In this document: positions 57,632-64,000 of the stretch, piece by piece | How the letters are laid out: every line of letters starts with the position of its first letter | How positions within the stretch are numbered: the first letter of the stretch is position 1 | Assembly (NCBI RefSeq): GCF_000368585.1 | Contig: NZ_KB849558.1 | Location: 1,253,349-1,317,348 of the forward strand | Length of the DNA: 64,000 bases | Origin: Acinetobacter venetianus RAG-1 = CIP 110063 | GTDB lineage: Bacteria; Pseudomonadota; Gammaproteobacteria; Pseudomonadales; Moraxellaceae | Direction of reading: 5' to 3' | Notes under the pieces: model-generated | Databases searched by the model: none | What the model was told of the DNA's origin: nothing | What the model saw: the letters and a program-made list of their open reading frames with translations, nothing else | Made by a program: the position numbers and the translations under genes

Positions 57632-58369
57632 GGGGCTTAGGAAGTTAAAGAGGATTGTTACGGAGTAATTTAAGCAAATCGAGATATAAATTACCGTTCC
57701 GATGATTGAAGCGATACTCCGTTTCTTTAAGATGCAAATAAAACATCTTTTTGTCAATTCCATTAAACTTGACGAGTCGCTTTTTAGCATATCCCCAGAA
57801 TGATTCTATGCCGTTAATATGACGCTCCCCGCATGCAAATTCGTTGTTCCCATGATTCACTCTTAAATGTTTGTCAAAACCAATATCAACTAAACCATCA
57901 TAGCCTCTCCATCCATCTGTATTGATCACAGAATCAAGCTCTATCTGCCCCCGAATAATGCCCTGTAGCGTAGCTTTGGAGCAATCAGGCACAATTTCTG
58001 TGTATACGTTTCCATCTCTTTTGAGTAGTCCAAATACAATGGTTTTTCCTGATGCACCACGTCCACGTTTTCCTCGAATACGACGAGCACCAAAGTAGGA
58101 TTCATCAAGTTCAACGATACCGTTGAAAGGAGATATTTCCTCACATTGAGCCGCAATCTTTTTACGCAACCTGATGTAAATTGTATTGATGGAACGTACA
58201 GAAATATTGGTGAGTTTAGCTGTATCTGAAGCAGTTAAATCCATGGCAAAAAAGCGAATGATCTGTCTGAATTTTGCCTCTGTGATTCTTGAACGGGAAT
58301 AGTATCTATTTTTTGCTTTCATATAAGGAAGTTACCATACTTTTTGATATGCTTAACTTCCTAAGCCCC
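57632..58369 (-). mobile_element. IS1595-family insertion sequence (738 bp)
   Basis: Perfect 17-bp inverted ends GGGGCTTAGGAAGTTAA / TTAACTTCCTAAGCCCC enclose one transposase gene. The flanks carry a 7-bp direct repeat TTAATTT (57625-57631 and 58370-58376), a target duplication close to the 8 bp usual for the family. It separates the cus and feo regions. Confidence 0.92.
57645..58322 (-). CDS. IS1595-family transposase
   Basis: A 225-aa DDE transposase. The catalytic parts are VELDESYFGARR, SVINTDGWRGYDGL and HINGIESFWGYAKKRL; the last gives the family's N/H-E variant. An N-terminal helix-turn-helix (LTASDTAKLTNISVRSINTIY) binds the ends. The gene is intact and fills the element. Confidence 0.92.
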   Translation of the reverse strand: MKAKNRYYSRSRITEAKFRQIIRFFAMDLTASDTAKLTNISVRSINTIYIRLRKKIAAQCEEISPFNGIVELDESYFGARRIRGKRGRGASGKTIVFGLLKRDGNVYTEIVPDCSKATLQGIIRGQIELDSVINTDGWRGYDGLVDIGFDKHLRVNHGNNEFACGERHINGIESFWGYAKKRLVKFNGIDKKMFYLHLKETEYRFNHRNGNLYLDLLKLLRNNPL

Positions 58370-58393
58370 TTAATTTAAATGATTACTTAGACA

Positions 58394-58428
58394 AGAGCAT
58401 GGTTGTTTCATATCAACAACCATGCTCT
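58394..58428 (-). terminator. hairpin downstream of feoB
   Basis: Perfect 14-bp inverted repeat AGAGCATGGTTGTT / AACAACCATGCTCT with a 7-nt loop, 3 bp after the feoB stop codon. The T run is weak. Confidence 0.7.
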
Positions 58429-58431
58429 AGA

Positions 58432-60261
58432 TTAAAAACGACTCACAACTTGATAAGTTATAAAAGAGAATAAGTAGGCCAACGAGAAAAGATAGATGGC
58501 CATTATGGTTGGCTGTTTCCAACTCCCTGTTTCTCTTCTGATAGTTGCCAATGTTGCTAAACAATGTGGAGCAAAGATAAACCAAACCAATAGTGACATC
58601 CCTGTCGCTAGTCCCCATCCATCAGGACCCGATATTTGAGATAATAAGGTTTGGGTAACTGCATTCTCATCACCAGACATTGCATAGATTACCCCTAATG
58701 CAGCAATAATCACTTCACGAGCTGCCATGGCAGGAATCAAAGCAATACAAATTTCCCACGTAAATCCAATCGGAGCAAATATTGGATGGATTAGATGTCC
58801 TAACTGTCCAGCAATACTATAATTGATTGGTGGCATTGTTGGGTTATCAGGTGGTAATGGGAACGTTACCAAGAACCATAATAAAATAGAAAGTGCGACA
58901 ATAATTCCACCAACTCTTTTTAAGAATATAGTCGCTCTATCATAAAGCCCCAAAGCTACATTTCGAACATCTGGAATACGGTATGTAGGTAATTCAAAAA
59001 TGAAAATACTTTCAGTTTTATCTTTTCTTACTAATTTTAGGAATAAAGAAACCAATAAAGCGGATACGATTCCTGACATGTAAAGCCCGAACAGAACTAG
59101 ACCTTGTAAACTGAGCCAACCATAAACCAACTTGTTTGGAATGAATGCAGCGATCAGCAAAGCATATACAGGTAATCGTGCAGAACACGTCATCAAAGGT
59201 GCAATCATAATCGTTGCTAAACGATCTCTTTCAGAGCTAATACTTCTAGTCGCCATGACTCCGGGAATTGCACAAGCAAAGCTTGAAAGTAGTGGAATAA
59301 ATGAACGCCCACTTAAACCAGCTTTAGACATCAGCTTATCTAACAAAAAAGCAGCTCTAGGTAAGTATCCCGATTCTTCTAAAATTAAAATAAAGAAAAA
59401 TAAGATCAGAATTTGAGGCATGTACGCGAGTACACTACCAGCACCTGCAATTACACCATCAACGACCAAACTTCTTAAAAGTGGATGAGTGATCAGAGGT
59501 CCTATCGCCCCACCAAACCATGAAATCGAATCCTCAACAAAGGAAATTAATGGTTGAGCCCAAATAAAGACAGCCTGAAACATTACAAACATGGTAAAGG
59601 TCAATATTAATAATCCAAAAACTGGATGTAAGAACATTTTGTCCAAGAAAGCCGTTCGTTTATCACCATTATCATTTTTCAAGATGACTTGTTTTGTAAT
59701 ATATTTGATTTGGTCAAAGTGACTCAGATCAGAATGATAAGGGGCAACAAACAAATTTTTTTGGTCTAACTGAGTTAATAAACCCTGAATCCCTTTTGTC
59801 TTTACAGCTATCGATTCAACAACAGGAATACCTAAGAGCTGAGATAATTTTGATGTGTCAATCGAGATACCACGTTTTCTAACCTCATCCATCATGTTAA
59901 GAACAAGTAACATTGGTCTGTTTAAAGCTCTGACTTCAAGTACAAGACTTAAATGAAGATGAAGATTCGTAGCATCCACAACACATACAAAAATATCAGG
60001 TATAACTTCACCTTTTAACTCGCCAAAACAGACTGCTCTAGTTACTTCTTCATCTAAACTACTTGGCTTTAAACTGTAAGTCCCAGGCAAATCCAATACT
60101 CGAACGGTATCACCAGAAGGTAGTTTAAAAAATCCCTCTTTCCGTTCTACCGTTACCCCAGCATAATTTGCAACTTTTTGACGAGTCCCTGTGAGGGTGT
60201 TAAAAAGTGATGTTTTACCGCAATTAGGATTACCAACAAGTGCAATATTTTTAGTTTCCAT
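58432..60261 (-). CDS. feoB: ferrous iron transport protein B
   Basis: A 609-aa inner-membrane Fe(II) transporter. The N-terminal G-domain has G1 GNPNCGKTS, G3 DLPGTYS and G4 LNMMDEV (N-M-M-D in place of N-K-x-D, common in FeoB). The membrane part (~210-605) contains two Gate-type repeats: CAIPGVMATRSIS and PAMAAREVIIAALG. It overlaps feoA by 11 bp. It lies in an operon with a Cys-rich CDF transporter behind a MerR-type promoter, an unusual setting for iron uptake, and may work in metal homeostasis under toxic-metal stress. Confidence 0.92.
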   Translation of the reverse strand: METKNIALVGNPNCGKTSLFNTLTGTRQKVANYAGVTVERKEGFFKLPSGDTVRVLDLPGTYSLKPSSLDEEVTRAVCFGELKGEVIPDIFVCVVDATNLHLHLSLVLEVRALNRPMLLVLNMMDEVRKRGISIDTSKLSQLLGIPVVESIAVKTKGIQGLLTQLDQKNLFVAPYHSDLSHFDQIKYITKQVILKNDNGDKRTAFLDKMFLHPVFGLLILTFTMFVMFQAVFIWAQPLISFVEDSISWFGGAIGPLITHPLLRSLVVDGVIAGAGSVLAYMPQILILFFFILILEESGYLPRAAFLLDKLMSKAGLSGRSFIPLLSSFACAIPGVMATRSISSERDRLATIMIAPLMTCSARLPVYALLIAAFIPNKLVYGWLSLQGLVLFGLYMSGIVSALLVSLFLKLVRKDKTESIFIFELPTYRIPDVRNVALGLYDRATIFLKRVGGIIVALSILLWFLVTFPLPPDNPTMPPINYSIAGQLGHLIHPIFAPIGFTWEICIALIPAMAAREVIIAALGVIYAMSGDENAVTQTLLSQISGPDGWGLATGMSLLVWFIFAPHCLATLATIRRETGSWKQPTIMAIYLFSLAYLFSFITYQVVSRF

Positions 60262-60508
60262 TGGTAATCTCTACAAAAATTCGTTCTGCTTCATTTTTTC
60301 TTAAGGCGAAACGTGAGGTTTCGATTTGAACCAACACAGGATCACCACCAAAAAGCCCTTTCGCAAGCACTTGTAAGGATTCACCTACTCTAAAGCCCAG
60401 CAGTTCTAAACGCTCCAGAACAGGATCATTTTTATCTTGATACTGTTCACCCTTTTTAAGATCAATAATTTTTACAGTCTGATCTTGCTTTACTTGAAAT
60501 AAATTCAT
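60251..60508 (-). CDS. feoA: ferrous iron transport protein A
   Basis: An ~85-aa SH3-like FeoA. The pattern DPVLERLELLGFRVGESLQV, then GDPVLVQIETSRFALRKNEAE, is the standard FeoA domain. I choose the ATG at 60508 with AGGG 8 nt upstream; a GTG at 60517 almost touches the stop of the CDF gene. FeoA is a small cytoplasmic regulator of FeoB. Confidence 0.9.
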   Translation of the reverse strand: MNLFQVKQDQTVKIIDLKKGEQYQDKNDPVLERLELLGFRVGESLQVLAKGLFGGDPVLVQIETSRFALRKNEAERIFVEITNGN

Positions 60509-60518
60509 TGTCTGCACC

Positions 60519-61817
60519 CTATTTCAACGCCAAAATTTTTCGAGCGCCATTCAGTACAAACAGTGAAACAAGAATACCAATAATCAAATCCGGGTAAGCT
60601 GAACCAGTCCATGCGACAAGTACGCCTGCTAAAATAACCCCCATATTTACTATTACGTCATTAGCTGAAAAGATCCAACTCGCTTTCATATGGGCTCCGC
60701 CGTCTTTATGCCCAGAAATGAGATACAAGCACGTCACATTGGCAATAAGTGCTAAGAAGCCAATAATGATCATCAAATCTGACTCTGGTTCACTACCGAA
60801 CATGAAACGTCTGACAACATCAATAATAACGATCAAAGCTAATAAAAGTTGAATCCATCCTGCAAAATGAGCTGCTTTTAATTGGTATTTAGCCGCTTTC
60901 CCTACCGCGTAAAGTGCTATACCGTAAACGGCTGCATCAGCAAACATATCAAGAGAGTCCGCAATAAGCCCCGTCGATGCGGCTATGATTCCGCTTATGA
61001 ACTCAATAAAAAAAAGAACACCATTAATCGTTAGTAATAATTTTAGGACTTCCGCCTGCTTAGTTGGATCAGGTGCTTCAGGCAATTCCTCCGTAGCTTT
61101 TACCGTTTCCACAAGCCTTGCACCAAAGCCAAGGGCTTCAAGTTTTGTGGTAATTTCATTAATCCCATTGGTATGGAAAACAACTAACCGTCTTTGTGCC
61201 AAATCAAAAGATAAACCTTTAACTTCATGCAAGGGAGAAAGTGCCATTCTTACCATTTGCTCTTCTGCCGAACAATCCATCTTCGGAATCAGAAAAGTAC
61301 TAGCTTCTTGTGCTTGCTCTTTATTTTCATAAGCTTCAGTTTTATTTAATTTTGCCCCAAATCCAAGAGCTTCAAGTTTTGCAGTGATTTCATTACTTTC
61401 ACCATTATGCAGAACTTTTAGGTTCCGGTTCGGCAAATCAAAAACCAAGCTATTAACATCTACCAATGAAGATAAAGTCATCCGAACCATTTGTTCCTCT
61501 GCGGAACAATCCATTTTCGGGATGCTATAGTCACTGATGAAAGTCGCTGTATCTTCACTCCCCCTAATCTTTTCAGGTGAAGTTATCGAATCTGAACCAC
61601 AGCATGAATTCGACTGCTTACTACCGCATGAATCTTTTTCATCAGGGTTAGGTTCTTGCTGTGCCTCATTATCGCAACAAGAACTTTCACTTTCTTCTGT
61701 AGCTAAATCTTTAATTTTACAAGAATCTGTTTTTGATTCATTTTGTTTTTGCTTAGTGTCTTCACAAGAACTTTCTTGATTACAACCGCAACCACTCATT
61801 GATGTGCCTATAGTCAT
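60519..61817 (-). CDS. cation diffusion facilitator with Cys-rich leader and two HMA-like domains
   Basis: A 432-aa protein. Residues ~10-85 are a Cys-rich, acidic leader with many C-C/C-x-C pairs (GCGCNQ, SSCCD, NSCCGS). Two similar metal-binding repeats follow (each with IPKMDCSAEEQMVRM, the Asp-Cys-Ser-Ala motif in place of C-x-x-C, at ~97 and ~177). The C-terminal CDF part (~255-432) has about six helices, with SLDMFADA and SANDVIVN as metal-site positions. Such a transporter should export a divalent metal from the cytoplasm. The ATG at 61799 (MSGCGC, AGG upstream) is an alternative start. The gene is divergent from a MerR-type regulator and leads feoAB. Confidence 0.85.
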   Translation of the reverse strand: MTIGTSMSGCGCNQESSCEDTKQKQNESKTDSCKIKDLATEESESSCCDNEAQQEPNPDEKDSCGSKQSNSCCGSDSITSPEKIRGSEDTATFISDYSIPKMDCSAEEQMVRMTLSSLVDVNSLVFDLPNRNLKVLHNGESNEITAKLEALGFGAKLNKTEAYENKEQAQEASTFLIPKMDCSAEEQMVRMALSPLHEVKGLSFDLAQRRLVVFHTNGINEITTKLEALGFGARLVETVKATEELPEAPDPTKQAEVLKLLLTINGVLFFIEFISGIIAASTGLIADSLDMFADAAVYGIALYAVGKAAKYQLKAAHFAGWIQLLLALIVIIDVVRRFMFGSEPESDLMIIIGFLALIANVTCLYLISGHKDGGAHMKASWIFSANDVIVNMGVILAGVLVAWTGSAYPDLIIGILVSLFVLNGARKILALK

Positions 61818-61842
61818 ATCTTCACGTATTGCATATTAAAAT

Positions 61843-61861
61843 CCCTATAGCTACTATAGAG
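61843..61861 (-). promoter_or_regulatory. MerR-type operator/promoter of the CDF-feoAB operon
   Basis: The dyad CCCTATAG-CTA-CTATAGAG (7 of 8 pairs) lies between a TTGACT -35 and an AT-rich -10 on the minus strand, in a stretched 19-20-bp spacer. This is the layout that MerR/CadR/PbrR regulators activate. It also covers the promoter region of the regulator gene. Confidence 0.7.
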
Positions 61862-61883
61862 TCAATAGATTAGGTGACTTGAA

Positions 61884-62288
61884 ATGAACTTAAAAATTGG
61901 TGAATTATCCCAGCTATCTGGTTGCCCTGTTGTTACAATACGGTTTTATGAAAAAGAAGCTTTATTACTAGCCCCTAATCGTTCGGAAGCTAATTATCGA
62001 CTTTATAACAAGGACCACTTAGAGCGGCTTCTATTTATTCTTAATTGCCGAACTTTGAATATGAGCTTGGACGAAATTAAAATTTTATTAGCATACAAAG
62101 ACAAACCTTGTGGAAACTGTAATTCTATTAACATCTTAGTTGATAAACATATTCATCAATTAGAACAAAATATCCAAAAACAGATTCAGCTTAAGCAACA
62201 ACTTTCTGATTTAAGAAGTAAATGCTCTGGTTTTTTGGAAATTAACTCTTGTAAAGTACTTGAAGGGTTATCCGTAAGTTTAAAATAA
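61884..62288 (+). CDS. MerR-family heavy-metal regulator (CadR/PbrR-like)
   Basis: A 134-aa MerR protein. The N-terminal winged helix (KIGELSQLSGCPVVTIRFYE) is followed by the wing (NRSEANYRLYNKDHLERL). A dimerisation helix (INILVDKHIHQLEQNIQKQI) and cysteine ligands in CGNC and near the C-terminus (KCSGF, NSCKV) make up the effector part. The cysteine spacing suggests a Cd/Pb-type sensor. It is divergent from the CDF-feoAB operon and probably activates it when metal is bound. Confidence 0.87.
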   Translation: MNLKIGELSQLSGCPVVTIRFYEKEALLLAPNRSEANYRLYNKDHLERLLFILNCRTLNMSLDEIKILLAYKDKPCGNCNSINILVDKHIHQLEQNIQKQIQLKQQLSDLRSKCSGFLEINSCKVLEGLSVSLK

Positions 62289-62294
62289 TTAAGA

Positions 62295-62400
62295 TTAGAC
62301 CTCTTGCGTAAGTGCTATTTTCAATGATTTTAGAATTGATCAAACTTAATAAAATCAATACTTACATCTGATTATTTTTTGACTTTTGCAAGAGGTCTAA
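62295..62400. repeat. 106-bp MITE-like element
   Basis: Perfect 13-bp inverted ends TTAGACCTCTTGC / GCAAGAGGTCTAA enclose 80 bp with no gene. Internal GTAAGT and ACTTAC also pair, so the whole unit can fold into a long hairpin. It sits between the metal regulator and copB. I cannot name the parent IS. Confidence 0.65.
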
Positions 62401-62442
62401 TGAACAATGGAATATCACCATTATTCATTCTTAATGAAATAT

Positions 62443-63324
62443 TTAGAAAACTAATTCAATACCTGCCCCGTATAACCACCCCTTTTCAGAATCTGTAGCT
62501 TCTTGAAAAGTTGTTAATTTCTGTCCTTTTTCATATTGATAAGCGACATCAACAAATGGTCTGATACGCTTATTAATCTCGTAACGAGTTTTTATACCTG
62601 TCTTTAACTCAGACAAACCTGACTTTGCAGCAAAATCTGAATTATCATTAAGCACAATATCTGCTGCAATATATGGCTGAGTAATTAGCTTTTGAGTGAG
62701 TAATAGATCTCGATCAAACTCAAAACTGGCTCCCCAAAAATTATTTTCACCACCATAAAGATAAGCTTTTGTCTCAAAGAAATAAGGAGCAAGACCTAAT
62801 AATCCAATAACGCCATCAATGCGATTACTATTACGGTTATTTTTGTCCTCACTATACCTTACCCCAGCTTGTACATCCCAAAATGCTGCAACATTTCTAC
62901 TGTAAAGAGCTGATACATCATAATTGGGATCATTACTCTCTGCTTTATTCAGATTGGCTTCAACAAATACTCGATTCTCATCTGTTCCAATCAATGTTTC
63001 GAAACTAGAACCTAAACTACCCTTACCATCGTTATCAATTACCCACTCATTGGAAAATTTAGTTGTTTGGTAAATCTGTCCACCATGCTCGTTCAGATGT
63101 TTATCATGATTTTGGCTAAGAGCTAATTTGCCTTTTGAAGTACTTTGAGCAGCATTACGTTCAACATAGCCTAATCCTCCAGCTTCTTTTAAAAGCACAT
63201 TCATACTTGACGTACTCTTATTTAGATTTTCAGTCGAATTATCATTAGCAAATGCCATACCTGCTAAACCAATTAAAGCAACTGATAAAAGTGTTTTTGA
63301 AAAAAGTTTTTTAGTGGTTTGCAT
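62443..63324 (-). CDS. copB: outer-membrane copper resistance protein CopB
   Basis: A 293-aa protein with a signal peptide (ending GMAFA). The mature part is a beta-barrel: VFVEANLNKAES, DVQAGVRYSED and the C-terminal GWLYGAGIELVF ending in phenylalanine, as outer-membrane barrels do. CopB proteins act with CopA in periplasmic copper sequestration and export. Its start overlaps the copA end by 14 bp, so the two are cotranscribed. Confidence 0.88.
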   Translation of the reverse strand: MQTTKKLFSKTLLSVALIGLAGMAFANDNSTENLNKSTSSMNVLLKEAGGLGYVERNAAQSTSKGKLALSQNHDKHLNEHGGQIYQTTKFSNEWVIDNDGKGSLGSSFETLIGTDENRVFVEANLNKAESNDPNYDVSALYSRNVAAFWDVQAGVRYSEDKNNRNSNRIDGVIGLLGLAPYFFETKAYLYGGENNFWGASFEFDRDLLLTQKLITQPYIAADIVLNDNSDFAAKSGLSELKTGIKTRYEINKRIRPFVDVAYQYEKGQKLTTFQEATDSEKGWLYGAGIELVF

Positions 63325-64000
63325 GTTGATTCACTCCCTTATCATTTGCATGGGGTTGGGCAACGATACTTTTTGAATCAACATCATTGCTATCTACATT
63401 TGCCACAATGAGTTTGTTCATCATTCCAGCTGCCATGTGATATAACAAATGGCAGTGGATAGCCCATTCACCTAATTCATCAGCAGTAAGTAAAGTTGTA
63501 ACTGTTTTCCCTGGTGGCACAATGATCGTGTGTTTATTTGGCATATTACTTGGATCTTGACCATTTTCAAGCTGCATAAACATACCGTGCAAGTGCATTG
63601 GGTGAGCCATCATACTGTCATTCACAAATTTCAAGCGTATACGTTCCCCATATTTCACTTTGAATGGTTCTGTTTCATTAAACTTCTTACCATTAATTGT
63701 CCAAATGTAGCGCTCCATATTCCCACCAAGACGGATTTCCATTTCACGTTCAGGGGCACGAGTATCTGGTTGAGGGTTTAAAGATTGTAAATCACTATAC
63801 TGGAGTGCTTTTTGACCAACGGGTGTTGAAGCATTTGCCCATCCAAATACGGTATTATCATTCTTGTCTGAAGCCGACTTAACAGTAGCGCTATTCATCG
63901 GCATATCATGATCCATACCTTTCATAGAAGACATATCGTGATTCATGCCTTTCATAGAAGACATATCATGATCCATACCTTTCATAGAAGACATATCATG
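63311..64000 (-). CDS. copA: multicopper oxidase CopA, C-terminal part (runs off right edge)
   Basis: The frame is open to the window edge, so only the last ~230 codons are seen. The C-terminal cupredoxin domain has the full copper sites: HPMHLHG and WAIHCHLLYHMAAGM. Upstream is a Met/His-rich repeat region (MSSMKGMDHD units) that can bind copper. CopA/PcoA oxidises Cu(I) in the periplasm and lowers copper toxicity. The repeats continue past the edge, so their number is unknown. It is followed by copB with a 14-bp overlap. Confidence 0.9.
   Translation of the reverse strand, partial: HDMSSMKGMDHDMSSMKGMNHDMSSMKGMDHDMPMNSATVKSASDKNDNTVFGWANASTPVGQKALQYSDLQSLNPQPDTRAPEREMEIRLGGNMERYIWTINGKKFNETEPFKVKYGERIRLKFVNDSMMAHPMHLHGMFMQLENGQDPSNMPNKHTIIVPPGKTVTTLLTADELGEWAIHCHLLYHMAAGMMNKLIVANVDSNDVDSKSIVAQPHANDKGVNQHANH
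63901..64000 (-). repeat. 30-bp tandem repeats inside copA
   Basis: At least three near-identical 30-bp units each encode a variant of MSSMKGMDHD, differing by one Asp/Asn change. The array touches the window edge. Confidence 0.88.

Noticed and set aside
57602..57790. A 62-aa minus-strand frame at the IS1595 end
   Set aside because: It is a shadow that overlaps the transposase gene and the terminal repeat.
63901..64000. Regular short repeats at the right edge that might suggest a CRISPR array
   Set aside because: They are contiguous 30-bp units without spacers and lie in frame inside copA. No other array-like repeat was seen in the window.

Overview
The window is AT-rich and has the gene content of an Acinetobacter genome. 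The markers are a zigA/zrlA zinc-starvation locus, an AspT/aspartate decarboxylase pair, an oversized two-TM FadE-type acyl-CoA dehydrogenase, and several IS5-, IS3- and IS1595-family elements. I cannot name the species. No rRNA, complete tRNA gene or CRISPR array was seen.

Layout. 1-498 is the 3' end of an IclR-type regulator. 859-4200 is an aspartate:alanine exchange and aspartate decarboxylation pair. 4331-6568 holds a small lipoprotein, a Roadblock-like protein, a chalcone-isomerase-like secreted protein and a response regulator; its probable histidine kinase is convergent and overlaps it by 4 bp. 7925-14061 is a tight minus-strand lipid-modification operon: desaturase, flavin amine oxidase, DUF1365, CFA synthase, DUF1295, second methyltransferase. 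14279-19040 is a sulfide-oxidation module: TauE permease, phosphatase-like/SQR fusion and persulfide dioxygenase. It lies behind a clear sigma-54 promoter and a divergent sigma-54 activator. 19091-21556 is fadE. 21945-27360 is the Zur regulon: zigA and zrlA on one side and folE2, hisI-like, gamma carbonic anhydrase-like and dihydroorotase on the other, sharing a perfect 36-bp palindrome. 27402-28747 holds cytochrome b561 and a DUF347-repeat membrane protein.

From about 28.9 kb the window becomes accessory DNA. A dead IS5 copy is split by a dead IS3 element. Next comes an operon of a TadE-like pseudopilin, a signal-peptide-bearing 1872-aa RHS protein ending in a Tle1/DUF2235 lipase domain, and a lipoprotein that is probably its immunity partner. 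Two further IS5 copies follow, flanking a frameshifted small gene with a sequestered ribosome-binding site, a small membrane protein and an AraC-type gene that has lost its start. An integrase remnant with a tRNA-Ser-like 3' end follows, then a three-gene ABC-3C type conflict system (nuclease-like effector, middle component, Rad50-like ATPase). After it lies an exonuclease VII locus whose xseA is split by an intact IS3 element.

From 50.7 kb to the right edge is a metal-resistance island. It has a CusCBA copper/silver efflux system with CusF, a small Met/His-rich secreted protein, an IS1595 element, a MerR-controlled operon joining a Cys-rich CDF transporter to feoA and feoB, a 106-bp MITE-like element, and copB with copA, the latter running off the edge. 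The two best candidates for little-described biology are the TadE/RHS-lipase/lipoprotein operon and the ABC-3C locus.
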